A stretch of 64,000 nucleotides of DNA, taken from NCBI GenBank assembly GCA_943372195.1, contig CALRXS010000012.1:1-64000 (forward strand), in the 5' to 3' direction. The position numbers and the translations under genes are program-made. The notes beneath the pieces were generated by a model. It made no database searches. It saw only the letters and a list, made by a program, of their open reading frames with translations, and had not been told where the DNA came from. This document shows positions 52,798 through 61,469 of this stretch, in pieces. The first letter of the stretch is position 1; every line of letters starts with the position of its first letter. Source of the stretch: JAEYZM01 sp943372195 (GTDB lineage: Bacteria; Bacteroidota; Bacteroidia; Sphingobacteriales; Sphingobacteriaceae).

Positions 52798-53583
52798 TAT
52801 AAGGTAATAAACACAAGTCGTCACAAAATTCCTCAAAAAAGGCAAATCTCGCACAATTGGGAATTGTAACCTTGGCTCAAGCTTGAACTTATACTTATAT
52901 ATAGGGTTTATTAAATAATGATTCTTTGATACAATTTTGTACCCTGTATTCTTCACAATTCGCTCAAATCTCTCTATACTAATACCTGTATCCTTGATTT
53001 CTAATAACTCAGTTACAGCTGCTTCTGATTCACCTGCTAACTTTAATATGCCTTTATATAATGTCTTCGGAAGTAAATGATAATAAGGTAACTTGCTTAA
53101 CCATTTATTCTTACAGATCTGTTGATGCCCCCCAAATGGCATATACCAAGGTGGAAATCCGAAAAATATTACCCCATCTTTTGCTAAGTATTTTTTTAAC
53201 TGAGCAATTATCTCCTCTTGATCAGGTATATGTTCTATTGAATCTTTGAGTATGATGACATCAAATTGATTGGCGAAATCTTTCTCGAAATCGACATCAT
53301 AAATGTTCTTTGCTATAAATCTAGCTAAGCCTGCATCTACATATGATTGCATGTATTGTTCGGCTTTTTTGACTCTATCTGGACTTAAATCAACACCTAC
53401 CACATTGCAGCCTAATTCTGTAAATGCTTTTAATACACCACCCTCACCACAGCCAATTTCCATGATTTTAGAACTCGAATTTATCTCTTTGCTAGCAGCA
53501 ATAAATGGTAGCACAAAATTCTTTGAGTTCTCGTATTGTTGATTAAAATAAGTGTCCCAGTCGGTGTGAAATTCAAATGCCAT
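52783..53583 (-). CDS. Class I SAM-dependent methyltransferase
   Basis: The 266-residue protein has the SAM-binding motif I IMEIGCGEGGVLKAF (about 40-54), an acidic residue after strand 2 (VVGVDLSPDRV) and DVIILKDSIEHIPDQEE. This is the pattern of small-molecule or lipid O/C-methyltransferases. The substrate is not evident. C-terminal residues are encoded by the heptamer array. It diverges from dnaX. Confidence 0.85.
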   Translation of the reverse strand: MAFEFHTDWDTYFNQQYENSKNFVLPFIAASKEINSSSKIMEIGCGEGGVLKAFTELGCNVVGVDLSPDRVKKAEQYMQSYVDAGLARFIAKNIYDVDFEKDFANQFDVIILKDSIEHIPDQEEIIAQLKKYLAKDGVIFFGFPPWYMPFGGHQQICKNKWLSKLPYYHLLPKTLYKGILKLAGESEAAVTELLEIKDTGISIERFERIVKNTGYKIVSKNHYLINPIYKYKFKLEPRLQFPIVRDLPFLRNFVTTCVYYLICTKY

Positions 53584-53600
53584 GCGGCGAAGATAAAAAA

Positions 53601-53628
53601 TTAAGAGTTAAGAATTAAGTGTTAAGAA
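53601..53628. repeat. Heptamer array, TTAAGAA type
   Basis: Four units (TTAAGAG, TTAAGAA, TTAAGTG, TTAAGAA) lie between the divergent methyltransferase and dnaX genes. This is the only array found between two gene starts. Confidence 0.72.
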
Positions 53629-53689
53629 CGAATTATACATATCATAAAATCTAAATTGCAATTCAGATTTTATTCTTATTTTCGCTCCG

Positions 53690-54835
53690 ATGGAGAATTT
53701 CATAGTATCGGCAAGAAAATACAGACCAGCAACATTCGATACCGTTGTCGGACAATCACATATAACCAATACCTTAAAAAACGCGATTAAGAATAATCAC
53801 CTTGCTCAGGCTTTTTTATTCTGCGGTCCGAGAGGCGTTGGAAAAACTACATGTGCCCGTATTCTAGCTAAAACCATCAATTGCACAAACCCAACTGATA
53901 CCATGGAAGCTTGCGATCAATGCGAGTCTTGTGTATCATTTAAAAATGGAACTTCATTAAACATACATGAATTAGATGCTGCATCGAACAACTCAGTCGA
54001 TGACATCAGAAATTTAGTAGAACAAGTACGTTTCGCACCTCCATCTGGTAAATACAAAATCTATATCATAGATGAGGTTCACATGCTATCTCCGAATGCC
54101 TTCAACGCATTTCTGAAAACATTAGAAGAACCTCCTGCTTATGCAATATTTATTTTAGCAACTACTGAGAAACATAAAATCATACCAACAATTTTATCAC
54201 GTTGTCAGATTTTTGACTTCAACAGAATTCAAGTAGAAGATATCGCTGAGCACCTAGCATATATCTCAAAAAACGAAAACATCAATGCAGAACCTGAAGC
54301 TTTACACATCATTGCTCAAAAGGCTGATGGTGCTTTGAGAGATGCATTATCTATATACGATCAAAACGTTTCCTTCGCAGGTCAACATTTAACTTACCAA
54401 GCAGTTATTGACAATCTAAACATCCTTGATTATGATTATTATTTCAAAATCACAGATGCGATACTTAACGAGAGTGTAAAAGATGTACTCTTAATTTTTG
54501 ATGAAATATTACGCAAAGGTTTTGATGGTAATAACTGTATCATCGGACTTAGCGAGCATCTAAGAAATTTATTAGTATGTAAAGATGCAGCAACCGTTAA
54601 ACTTCTTAAAGTTAGTACTCAAATAAAAGATCGTTATTTAGAACAATCACAAAAAATATCTAGCTCTGTATTATTAACAGCATTACAAATCGCCAACCAA
54701 TGCGATATACATTATAAAACAAGTAAAAATCAACGCTTACATGTTGAGTTGGCATTTATAAAAATGTGCCATATACCTTCAGCTATATCTTTAGCTCAAC
54801 TTCCTGCAGATGCGCAGGCAGTAAAAAAAAAATGA
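53690..54835 (+). CDS. dnaX: DNA polymerase III gamma-like subunit (DnaX, frame 0)
   Basis: DnaX is the ATPase of the clamp loader. The frame-0 product of 381 residues has Walker A FCGPRGVGKTTCARI (44-58), zinc cysteines C65, C75, C78 and C81, Walker B IIDEVHMLS, and LSRCQIFDF containing the sensor SRC. It ends at TGA 54833-54835, directly after a run of ten A (54823-54832) and the residues QAVKKK. This gives a gamma-length protein. The tau-like remainder continues in the -1 frame. A TATTTTCG box lies five bases before the start. Confidence 0.93.
   Translation: MENFIVSARKYRPATFDTVVGQSHITNTLKNAIKNNHLAQAFLFCGPRGVGKTTCARILAKTINCTNPTDTMEACDQCESCVSFKNGTSLNIHELDAASNNSVDDIRNLVEQVRFAPPSGKYKIYIIDEVHMLSPNAFNAFLKTLEEPPAYAIFILATTEKHKIIPTILSRCQIFDFNRIQVEDIAEHLAYISKNENINAEPEALHIIAQKADGALRDALSIYDQNVSFAGQHLTYQAVIDNLNILDYDYYFKITDAILNESVKDVLLIFDEILRKGFDGNNCIIGLSEHLRNLLVCKDAATVKLLKVSTQIKDRYLEQSQKISSSVLLTALQIANQCDIHYKTSKNQRLHVELAFIKMCHIPSAISLAQLPADAQAVKKK
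54823..54835 (+). promoter_or_regulatory. A10 slippery run followed by TGA in dnaX
   Basis: Ten consecutive A precede TGA. Adding one A to the transcript, or a -1 ribosomal slip, joins the two frames into a product of 590 residues reading QAVKKKMTNEP. The second frame also has an ATG overlapping the stop (ATGA), so reinitiation is a further possibility. Confidence 0.6.
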
Positions 54836-55461
54836 CCAATGAGCCGGTAATTGAAGAAAAAAAAGCCATTGTTGAAAGTGCTGAAAAAGTAAAAACAGAA
54901 ATTCAAAGCCCTATTATCAATACCGAAACTTCGAGTACGCCTATTGATACAAGCCTTGTAACTACTAAGACAAGCTCCGGTATTAAGAAATCTTCTTCAC
55001 TTAAACTGCCGAGTTTAGCAGACATCAAATCAGGTAACTATCAACTTCAAAAAGAAGAAGCAAAAGAAGCTGAACCAGAGAACCTACCTAATAATAAATT
55101 TGACGAGTTCGACTTCAACCAAGGCTGGACAAAATGCGTTGATATAATAGCTGCAAAGAATCAACATTCTTTAAATGCTATGATCTCTGCTGCTAAGCCT
55201 GTACTTGATTGCGATAATTTCAAAGCGACTATTACCTTCAACAATAAAATTCAACACGATCTCTTTTTATCAGAAAAACCTCATTTTATTGGTGTTTTAA
55301 GAGAGATGATTCAGAATTACAGCTTCGATTTTGTATTGGAAATCAATACCGAGAAAGAAGATCTAGTACCCTACACAAATGCTGATAAATTCAAAGTGAT
55401 GAGTGGTAAAAACCCGGCATTACAAAAATTGAAAGATAGCTTTAACCTCGATATTAATTAA
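54832..55461 (+). CDS. DnaX C-terminal (tau-specific) region in the -1 frame
   Basis: This frame continues straight from the dnaX stop and encodes 209 residues. A low-complexity, Lys/Glu/Ser-rich linker (about 1-85) leads to a folded end region (FDFNQGWTKCVDIIAAKNQH, HDLFLSEKPHFIGVLREMI). That is the usual layout of the tau tail in Bacteroidota DnaX, which contacts the polymerase. The ATG at 54832 overlaps the gamma stop. It is best seen as part of dnaX reached by slippage, less likely a separate coupled gene or an assembly error. Confidence 0.7.
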   Translation: MTNEPVIEEKKAIVESAEKVKTEIQSPIINTETSSTPIDTSLVTTKTSSGIKKSSSLKLPSLADIKSGNYQLQKEEAKEAEPENLPNNKFDEFDFNQGWTKCVDIIAAKNQHSLNAMISAAKPVLDCDNFKATITFNNKIQHDLFLSEKPHFIGVLREMIQNYSFDFVLEINTEKEDLVPYTNADKFKVMSGKNPALQKLKDSFNLDIN

Positions 55462-55493
55462 TTTTTTTTTAGCTCATTATCGCTGAAAAATGA

Positions 55494-55501
55494 TAACTTT
55501 G
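55494..55501 (+). promoter_or_regulatory. TAnnTTTG -7 promoter box of icd
   Basis: TAACTTTG lies 21 bases before ATG 55523 and overlaps an earlier in-frame ATG at 55490, which makes the later start more likely. Confidence 0.6.
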
Positions 55502-55522
55502 GCTTCATTTTTTAAGACGCAT

Positions 55523-56746
55523 ATGACTAAAATTAAAGTAGTTAATCCCGTAGTAGAGTTAGACGGCGATGAGATGACACGTATCATCTGGAAATTTATT
55601 AAAGACAAATTAATCTTACCTTATTTAGAGCTTGACATCAAGTATTACGATTTAGGTATTGAATACAGAGATGAAACAAACGATCAAGTAACTATAGATG
55701 CTGCAGAAGCAATCAAAAAATACAATGTAGGTATTAAGTGTGCTACTATCACTCCTGATGAAGCAAGAGTAAAAGAGTTCAACTTAAAGCAAATGTGGAA
55801 ATCTCCGAATGGTACAATCAGAAATATTTTAGATGGTACTGTTTTTAGAGAGCCGATTGTAATGAAAAACATTCCTCGTTTAGTACCAAACTGGACAGCC
55901 CCTATCTGTATAGGTCGTCACGCATTTGGTGATCAATATAGAGCTACTGATTTTGTAACTAAAGGTAAAGGTAAATTAACTATTAAATTTGAAGGCGAAG
56001 ATGGTACTGTTATAGAACATGAAGTTTTCAATTTCAAAGGTGATGGTGTTGCATTATCAATGTATAATACTGATGAATCAATAATGGGATTTGCACGTGC
56101 TTGTTTTAACCAAGCATTGATGAAAAAATGGCCTTTATATTTATCTACTAAAAATACAATCTTAAAAAAATACGATGGTCGCTTTAAAGATATCTTTGAA
56201 GATATTTATCAAAATGAATTCAAAGCAAAATTTGAAGCTGCAGGTATAACTTATGAGCACCGTTTAATTGATGACATGGTTGCGTCTGCTTTAAAGTGGA
56301 ACGGTAACTTTGTTTGGGCTTGTAAAAATTATGATGGTGACGTTCAATCTGATACTGTAGCACAAGGCTTCGGTTCATTAGGTTTAATGACATCTGCTTT
56401 AATTACTCCGGATGGTAAAACGATGGAAGCTGAAGCTGCACATGGTACAGTAACACGCCACTACAGAGATCATCAAAACGGTAAGCCAACATCTACTAAC
56501 CCAATTGCATCTATCTTCGCATGGACACAAGGTTTGGCCTTCCGCGGACAATTAGATAACAATCAAGAATTGATTCGTTTCGCTCAAACTTTAGAAAAGG
56601 TATGTATCGAAGTAGTTGAGTCAGGTAAAATGACAAAAGACTTAGCAGTTTGTATATATGGCAATAAAGTAAACCATGGAGAACATTATTTATATACTGA
56701 AGAGTTCTTAAATGAGATTGATTTAGCTTTAAAAGCAAAATTGTAA
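55523..56746 (+). CDS. icd: Isocitrate dehydrogenase, NADP-dependent (eukaryote-like type)
   Basis: The enzyme oxidises and decarboxylates isocitrate to 2-oxoglutarate. From ATG 55523 it has 407 residues opening KIKVVNPVVELDGDEMTRI, as in the homodimeric type II enzymes of eukaryotes and some bacteria. Substrate-site motifs include KSPNGTIRNILDGTVFREP and the metal site LIDDMVASALKW. AAHGTVTRHYRDHQ fits NADP binding. A strong terminator follows. Confidence 0.96.
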   Translation: MTKIKVVNPVVELDGDEMTRIIWKFIKDKLILPYLELDIKYYDLGIEYRDETNDQVTIDAAEAIKKYNVGIKCATITPDEARVKEFNLKQMWKSPNGTIRNILDGTVFREPIVMKNIPRLVPNWTAPICIGRHAFGDQYRATDFVTKGKGKLTIKFEGEDGTVIEHEVFNFKGDGVALSMYNTDESIMGFARACFNQALMKKWPLYLSTKNTILKKYDGRFKDIFEDIYQNEFKAKFEAAGITYEHRLIDDMVASALKWNGNFVWACKNYDGDVQSDTVAQGFGSLGLMTSALITPDGKTMEAEAAHGTVTRHYRDHQNGKPTSTNPIASIFAWTQGLAFRGQLDNNQELIRFAQTLEKVCIEVVESGKMTKDLAVCIYGNKVNHGEHYLYTEEFLNEIDLALKAKL

Positions 56747-56763
56747 TCCATGATACTAAAAAT

Positions 56764-56790
56764 AAAAAGCCCCAAATGGGGCTTTTTATT
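56764..56790 (+). terminator. Rho-independent terminator after icd
   Basis: AAAAAGCCCC and GGGGCTTTTT form a perfect 10-base stem with an AAAT loop, ending in a T tract. Confidence 0.92.
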
Positions 56791-56855
56791 TTTACAGCTT
56801 TTATACAATTGTATTACTAAAAAACCTTATATTTAAGCAACTAAATTAAATCAAT

Positions 56856-57419
56856 ATGAAAAAACTACTTATTCTCTCTGCTATCATTCTTAGCATCTCA
56901 TTCATCTCTGCTAAAAAAGATCCAGAGTATGTAAAAAATTGGAAATTAGTAACCATGAATGGTGCAGATGTTAAACAAGAATGCACTATGAAAATTACGC
57001 CTAATGGCACTTTCGTTGGAAAAGGTTTCTGTAATAATTTTACAGGTAACTTAGCATTCGACGGAAAAAGAAAAGTTACTTGCAACCAAAATATAGCAGC
57101 AACAAAAAAGATGTGTGCAGAAAACATGGAGGCAGAAAATGAATTCATGAATACTTTGAAAAAAGTAACATCATATGAAATTGATGATGATCAATTAATA
57201 TTAAAGTTCGAGAAACAAGCTGTTTTGGTTTTCAATAAAGTTATTGAACCTAAGAAAACTAAAAAACAAAAAAAGATTGAAGAAAAAGAAGCTGAAGAAA
57301 AAGCAAAACGCGATGCAGAAAAAGCAAAGAAAGATATTGAGCAAGCTAAGATAGATGCAGAAAAAGCAAGAGAAGATGCAAAGAAAGCAGCTAAAGACGC
57401 TAAGAAAAATAAAAAATAA
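56856..57419 (+). CDS. META-domain exported protein with charged coiled-coil tail
   Basis: The 187-residue protein has a signal peptide (LLILSAIILSISFISA). A META/HslJ-type domain follows at about 28-130 (WKLVTMNGADVKQECTMKI, GFCNNFTGNLAFDG, NIAATKKMC), a family found in heat-shock or motility proteins of unclear role. Residues 132-187 are almost only Lys, Glu, Ala and Asp and should form a coiled coil. The esterase gene begins two bases after its stop. Confidence 0.8.
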   Translation: MKKLLILSAIILSISFISAKKDPEYVKNWKLVTMNGADVKQECTMKITPNGTFVGKGFCNNFTGNLAFDGKRKVTCNQNIAATKKMCAENMEAENEFMNTLKKVTSYEIDDDQLILKFEKQAVLVFNKVIEPKKTKKQKKIEEKEAEEKAKRDAEKAKKDIEQAKIDAEKAREDAKKAAKDAKKNKK

Positions 57420-57421
57420 AT

Positions 57422-58699
57422 ATGAAGAGACTTGTACTGCTATTTGCCATAGCAATTGTTACTACACATTCAATTGCACAATGTATCGGTGGTGATCGAT
57501 ATAAAACAAAAACGTTTTCATACGATTCAGTAATGAACATTGTTTATGGTAACAATGTAACTGCAAGTTCTGCTACACCACAAGATTTATTGTTAGATAT
57601 TTATTTGCCAGCAAGTGATACTTTCAGTAAAAGACCCGTGATTTTTTTCACTCATGGTGGATCATTTTTATTTGGCACTAAAGCCGATGGCGACGTTGTA
57701 AAACTATGTAAAGAATTCGCTCAACGTGGTTATGTTTGTGTTTCTCAAGATTACCGTTTAGGTATTGAAAACTTTGACGCAATTGGTGCCGCTCGTGCAG
57801 TATGGCGTGCAATGCAAGATGGTAGAGCTGCTGTTCGTTATATGAAAGCGAATGCTGCTACATATAAAATAGATACCAACATGATTATTTATGGCGGATC
57901 ATCTGCTGGTGCATTTACAGCTCTTCATGTTGCCTTTCTTGATCAAAGCAATGAAGTATTAAGCACTATTGATACTAGTGCATATACTGGTTCAGGTAGT
58001 ATGGGACTAGGTAACTTTAAAGGAACTACCAATAACTTACCAAACACTTCTAATGTTCATGCAGTAGTTAATTTATGTGGAGCTATCGGTGATACGAGCT
58101 GGATACAAGCGAAAGATAAAAACATACCAATTATAAGTATGCACGGACCAGCAGATCGTACTGTACCATATGGCACTGCAGTTATTAAATTGTTAAACAC
58201 AATTCCTTTATTAAAAGTGGATGGTAGCGCTAGCATCCGTACTAAATTAAATTTAGCAAATCATACGAATTATTTTCATACCTATTGCGGACAAGATCAT
58301 GTACCTTATGCAGGTACTGCAGATTGGCAACGCGCGTGGATGGATACTACTATCAATTTCATAGCAAAAAACTTATATGAAAATGTTTTGAAATGTGGTT
58401 CTTCAGGTATTTACAGCAATCAAGTAGATAGTGCCGATTGCCCAGCAACTGGCATAAATTCTGAATTGATTTCAGCAGTAAATATTTATCCGAACCCAGC
58501 TAATGAATTCGTGAATATTGAATCAAATGAAAAAATAATTTCAATTGAAATTTATGATGTACAAGGCAAACTTGTATTTAATTCTTATGTAAATGATTTC
58601 AACTTTACTTTAAATGTTCAAGAATTTATTTCGAATATTTACTTAGTAAAAATAAAAACTGATCTAAACATATATCAAGAAAAACTCTTAATTAAATAA
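57422..58699 (+). CDS. Secreted alpha/beta-hydrolase (esterase) with type IX sorting domain
   Basis: The 425-residue protein has a signal peptide (LVLLFAIAIVTTHSIA-Q). Its carboxylesterase-like hydrolase domain has an oxyanion HGGSF (78-82) and nucleophile S161 in YGGSSAGAF; the catalytic histidine is probably that in GQDHVPYAG. The last ~75 residues form a type A T9SS sorting domain (VNIYPNPANEFVNIES, IEIYDVQGKLVF), so it should be exported to the cell surface. The substrate is unknown. It is co-directional with the META gene. Confidence 0.88.
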   Translation: MKRLVLLFAIAIVTTHSIAQCIGGDRYKTKTFSYDSVMNIVYGNNVTASSATPQDLLLDIYLPASDTFSKRPVIFFTHGGSFLFGTKADGDVVKLCKEFAQRGYVCVSQDYRLGIENFDAIGAARAVWRAMQDGRAAVRYMKANAATYKIDTNMIIYGGSSAGAFTALHVAFLDQSNEVLSTIDTSAYTGSGSMGLGNFKGTTNNLPNTSNVHAVVNLCGAIGDTSWIQAKDKNIPIISMHGPADRTVPYGTAVIKLLNTIPLLKVDGSASIRTKLNLANHTNYFHTYCGQDHVPYAGTADWQRAWMDTTINFIAKNLYENVLKCGSSGIYSNQVDSADCPATGINSELISAVNIYPNPANEFVNIESNEKIISIEIYDVQGKLVFNSYVNDFNFTLNVQEFISNIYLVKIKTDLNIYQEKLLIK

Positions 58700-58708
58700 T
58701 CTATTTTA

Positions 58709-59134
58709 ATGTCATTAGATTATTATATCGATAGCAGCATTCAAACTTCAGATAATGAAAATTGGATGCTGCTATTTGATTTATATAGCAAAAAGTCAAA
58801 GTTCGTTGAGTTCAACATTCGAACTATAAATACCGATTTCAAAAAAATACTTTCTCAATTCAATAACGATATTATTTCAATGGGTGAAATCAAAACTAGA
58901 ATTCACTCAGGGGGTAATAGCATTCGATTTGAAAGCTCTAAAGAAATGATCGCTTTCATAAAATCTAAAGAATATAGTTTCTGGAATAAATTCTGTATCG
59001 CAGACATTTCATTATATGAAAATGATAAAGAAATCTTAGCCTGCAACAATCATGATTCATTAATCTATATTTTAGCATCGAAAGATGTAATAGAAAGCCT
59101 TAATAACAAGGGCTTTGAGTTCAAAAAACAGTAA
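58709..59134 (+). CDS. Hypothetical protein, unknown function
   Basis: The 141-residue protein has no signal peptide or membrane segment. It is rich in Ile, Asn, Asp and Lys, with mixed alpha/beta character (WMLLFDLYSKKSKFVEFNI, FCIADISLYENDKEILAC). No family is recognised. It follows the esterase gene by nine bases, so it may be co-transcribed. Confidence 0.55.
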   Translation: MSLDYYIDSSIQTSDNENWMLLFDLYSKKSKFVEFNIRTINTDFKKILSQFNNDIISMGEIKTRIHSGGNSIRFESSKEMIAFIKSKEYSFWNKFCIADISLYENDKEILACNNHDSLIYILASKDVIESLNNKGFEFKKQ

Positions 59135-59191
59135 TTTTCACGAAACATTTTTCTTTTTACTGTCGTAATAATTCTAAAAAAAGAAATTATT

Positions 59192-59668
59192 ATGACTAAC
59201 GAACGCTTAAAAATGTGGATCGATTTAGGGAAATGGTTCATAGTATCGGTCGGACTTGTATTAATGACAAAAATTATTGACGCTGGGTTTAAAGATAGAG
59301 AAGTAGGAATGAAAGAAATAACTACGTACGATCGATATACGAAGCTTATCACTGATTACAATCGTATTGCAGAACGTAGAATGCTCGCACAATTTTTTGC
59401 AAACGTTTCCCCTTCAGACGAAATTCGAAAAGGTTGGCAACGATATTATGAAGAAGTCAATAAAGAATATTTAGCACATCAAGATTCATTAAGAGTTAAA
59501 GAAATACGTTTACAAAATCTGCAAACTATTCCACAAACAAAAAATAAAAAAAGTACCTCTACAAATAATTCTAAAACTATTGAAAAACTATATGAAGAAA
59601 TTGAAAATATCAAAGAGGAACTAACTATCCGAGACGAGCAAAAACTAAAACTTGAATCATCCGAATAA
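59192..59668 (+). CDS. Small membrane-anchored coiled-coil protein, unknown function
   Basis: The 158-residue protein has one hydrophobic helix at about 13-29 (WFIVSVGLVLMTKII). A helical body follows (YTKLITDYNRIAERRMLAQF), then a Ser/Thr/Lys-rich linker and a C-terminal coiled coil (IEKLYEEIENIKEELTIR). No family is recognised. Confidence 0.55.
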   Translation: MTNERLKMWIDLGKWFIVSVGLVLMTKIIDAGFKDREVGMKEITTYDRYTKLITDYNRIAERRMLAQFFANVSPSDEIRKGWQRYYEEVNKEYLAHQDSLRVKEIRLQNLQTIPQTKNKKSTSTNNSKTIEKLYEEIENIKEELTIRDEQKLKLESSE

Positions 59669-59718
59669 AAAAATCAAAAAAAGGAATCAACGATATACAA
59701 AATCAAAAATAGCAAATC

Positions 59719-59778
59719 GGAATACTGAATACGGAATACCGAATACCTTCTAGTCAGCAGTTACTAGTCACCAGTTAC
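59719..59778. repeat. Composite heptamer array, GAATAC type then CTAG type
   Basis: Units GGAATAC, TGAATAC, GGAATAC, CGAATAC are followed in the same 7-base phase by CTTCTAG, TCAGCAG, TTACTAG, TCACCAG. It lies between converging genes and encodes the last residues (VTGD) and the stop of the RluA-like gene on the minus strand. Confidence 0.8.
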
Positions 59779-60438
59779 GATCTTCCGCCAAAACGCATCC
59801 CCAGGCACCTCCGCTACAATCTTCATCTGCTCTTTCGTGACCGGATGTTCAAATTCTAAAGACCTTGAGTGCAAACAGATGCTTCTATCCTTATTTGCTC
59901 GTGGATAACCATATTTATTATCACCTACTATAGGGCAACCCATTTTTGATAATTGAATTCTTATTTGATGTGTACGACCTGTAATTGGTTTTACTTCTAA
60001 TAAGTAAAAGCCATTATTTTCTGCAATTAATTTATAAGTTAATTCAGAACGCAAGCTATCTTTAGCTTCTTTATCGTATGCTCTTGCTAAATTTTTATTA
60101 GAGTCTTTTGTTAACCAATGAACTAATCTTCCTTCTTGTTGTGGTGGTTGATTTCGTACAATTGCATAATAAGTTTTTTGAATTTTTCTTTCTTTAAAAG
60201 CAAGATTCATTCTTTCTAAGGCCTTGCTAGTTCTGGCCATTAGCACCAATCCGCTTACTGGTCTATCAATTCTATGAATGACCCCAAGAAATGCTTCGCC
60301 TGGTTTATTGAAAGTCACGCGAATATATTCTTTGACTTCCATCTCTAATGAGATATCACCCGTTTGGTCAACTTGAACTAATTGTCCGTTCGGCTTATTA
60401 ATTGCAATTAAATGATTGTCTTGATAAACAATATTCAT
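59764..60438 (-). CDS. RluA-family pseudouridine synthase
   Basis: The 224-residue protein has the RluA-family motif GVIHRIDRPVSGLVLMA with catalytic D58, HQIRIQLSKMGCPIVGDNKYG and an N-terminal YQDNHLIAINKPNGQLV. There is no S4 domain, as in short RluA/RluC-like members. The RNA target cannot be told. It begins two bases after panB and is transcribed with it. Confidence 0.9.
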   Translation of the reverse strand: MNIVYQDNHLIAINKPNGQLVQVDQTGDISLEMEVKEYIRVTFNKPGEAFLGVIHRIDRPVSGLVLMARTSKALERMNLAFKERKIQKTYYAIVRNQPPQQEGRLVHWLTKDSNKNLARAYDKEAKDSLRSELTYKLIAENNGFYLLEVKPITGRTHQIRIQLSKMGCPIVGDNKYGYPRANKDRSICLHSRSLEFEHPVTKEQMKIVAEVPGDAFWRKIVTGD

Positions 60439-60440
60439 AA

Positions 60441-61256
60441 TTAATATTGCTCTTTTTCGTTCGGGAAATCTGTTGATTTTACATCAGAAATATATGACTT
60501 CACAGCAGAATTTATTTCTTCGTATAAATTCAAATATTGACGCAAAAAACGCGGTTTAAATCCTTTCGTTAATCCGAGTAAATCATTTACCACTAATACT
60601 TGTCCGTCGACGTCTGCACCCGCTCCAATACCAATAACAGGTATCTTCACCGCATCTGTTACTTTTTTAGCTAGTGCAGCCGGAATCTTCTCTAATACTA
60701 AAGCAAAACATCCTGCCTCTTGCAATACCAAAGCATCTTCTAATAATTTTTGCGCTTCAGCCTCTTCTTTAGCACGTACGGTATATGTACCAAATTTATA
60801 AATCGACTGAGGTGTTAGTCCTAAGTGCCCCATCACTGGTACACCCGCAGAAACTATACGTTCTATTGACTCACGTACTTCAGCACCACCCTCTAACTTC
60901 ACAGCATGTGCCCCCGACTCTTTCATAATTCTAATCGAAGATTGTAAAGCTTCCTTCGAATTACCCTGGTATGAACCAAATGGTAAATCAACCACAACCA
61001 GTGCCCTACTCACCGCACGAACCACAGACGATGCATGATAAATCATTTGATCTAAAGTAATCGGCAATGTAGTCTCATGTCCGGCCATTACATTCGAAGC
61101 CGAATCACCCACCAATAACACATCAATACCTGCATCATCTAATATTAATGCAGTAGAATAATCATATGCAGTCAACATCGCAATTTTTTCAGAACTGCCT
61201 TTCATAGCCAAAAGAGTGTGCGTGGTAACCTTTTTTATTTCTTTGTGTACTGACAT
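60441..61256 (-). CDS. panB: 3-methyl-2-oxobutanoate hydroxymethyltransferase
   Basis: PanB adds a hydroxymethyl group from methylene-tetrahydrofolate to 2-oxoisovalerate, the first step to pantoate. The 271-residue barrel has MLTAYDYSTALILDDAGID, LLVGDSASNVMAGHETTLPI, HAVKLEGGAEV, GHLGLTPQSI and IPVIGIGAGADVDGQVLV, with the catalytic glutamate in LVLEKIPA. No other pan gene is adjacent. It shares a unit with the RluA-like gene and diverges from carA. Confidence 0.96.
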   Translation of the reverse strand: MSVHKEIKKVTTHTLLAMKGSSEKIAMLTAYDYSTALILDDAGIDVLLVGDSASNVMAGHETTLPITLDQMIYHASSVVRAVSRALVVVDLPFGSYQGNSKEALQSSIRIMKESGAHAVKLEGGAEVRESIERIVSAGVPVMGHLGLTPQSIYKFGTYTVRAKEEAEAQKLLEDALVLQEAGCFALVLEKIPAALAKKVTDAVKIPVIGIGAGADVDGQVLVVNDLLGLTKGFKPRFLRQYLNLYEEINSAVKSYISDVKSTDFPNEKEQY

Positions 61257-61342
61257 AATCTATTTATTAAGGTGATTCTAAACAAAAGTCAACTAAATTT
61301 TCAATCTTTCAAAAAATGCTTATTCAATAATGCTATTTTTAT

Positions 61343-61350
61343 TACCTTTG
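61343..61350 (+). promoter_or_regulatory. TAnnTTTG -7 promoter box of the carA leader
   Basis: TACCTTTG matches the consensus. It lies 140 bases before the carA ATG, leaving a long structured leader. Confidence 0.65.
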
Positions 61351-61356
61351 CAGCCA

Positions 61357-61437
61357 ATGAAAACGACTCGTCTTATATCGAAAAAGACAATGAAGAGCAA
61401 AAAAGCTCCTCATAATCAGTCGTTTTTAAATTATTAA
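61357..61437 (+). CDS. Putative 26-residue leader peptide ahead of carA
   Basis: ATG at 61357, six bases after the promoter box, opens a 26-codon frame (MKTTRLISKKTMKSKKAPHN then QSFLNY) ending two bases before the terminator stem. Six lysines stand out; there is only one arginine. Position and overlap with the hairpins are those of an attenuator leader, but translation is not proven. Confidence 0.4.
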   Translation: MKTTRLISKKTMKSKKAPHNQSFLNY

Positions 61438-61446
61438 AGAGGCTTT
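61360..61446 (+). promoter_or_regulatory. Alternative hairpins in the carA leader (possible attenuator)
   Basis: AAAACGACT (61360-61368) pairs with AGTCGTTTT (61418-61426). AAAGCTCCTC (61402-61411) can instead pair with GAGGCTTT (61439-61446), which is also the left arm of the terminator at 61440. The two foldings exclude each other, which is the logic of attenuation. Confidence 0.5.
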
Positions 61447-61469
61447 GTATTATTTACAAGGCTTTTTTT
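61440..61469 (+). terminator. Terminator in the carA leader, before the gene
   Basis: AGGCTTTGTA and TACAAGGCTT form a 10-base stem with two G-U pairs around TTATT, followed by five further T. It lies 22 bases before the carA start, so reading through it must be controlled or incomplete. Confidence 0.65.

Noticed and set aside
54766..54831. Start of the dnaX second frame at 54766 as an independent gene start
   Set aside because: This part lies within the frame-0 gamma coding sequence and encodes a Ser/Cys-rich stretch unlike the tail. Real continuity begins at the A10 run.
54823..55461. dnaX as a simple pseudogene
   Set aside because: Both parts are intact and essential in character, and the break falls precisely at an A10 run. 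Slippage is more likely, though a sequencing error is not excluded.
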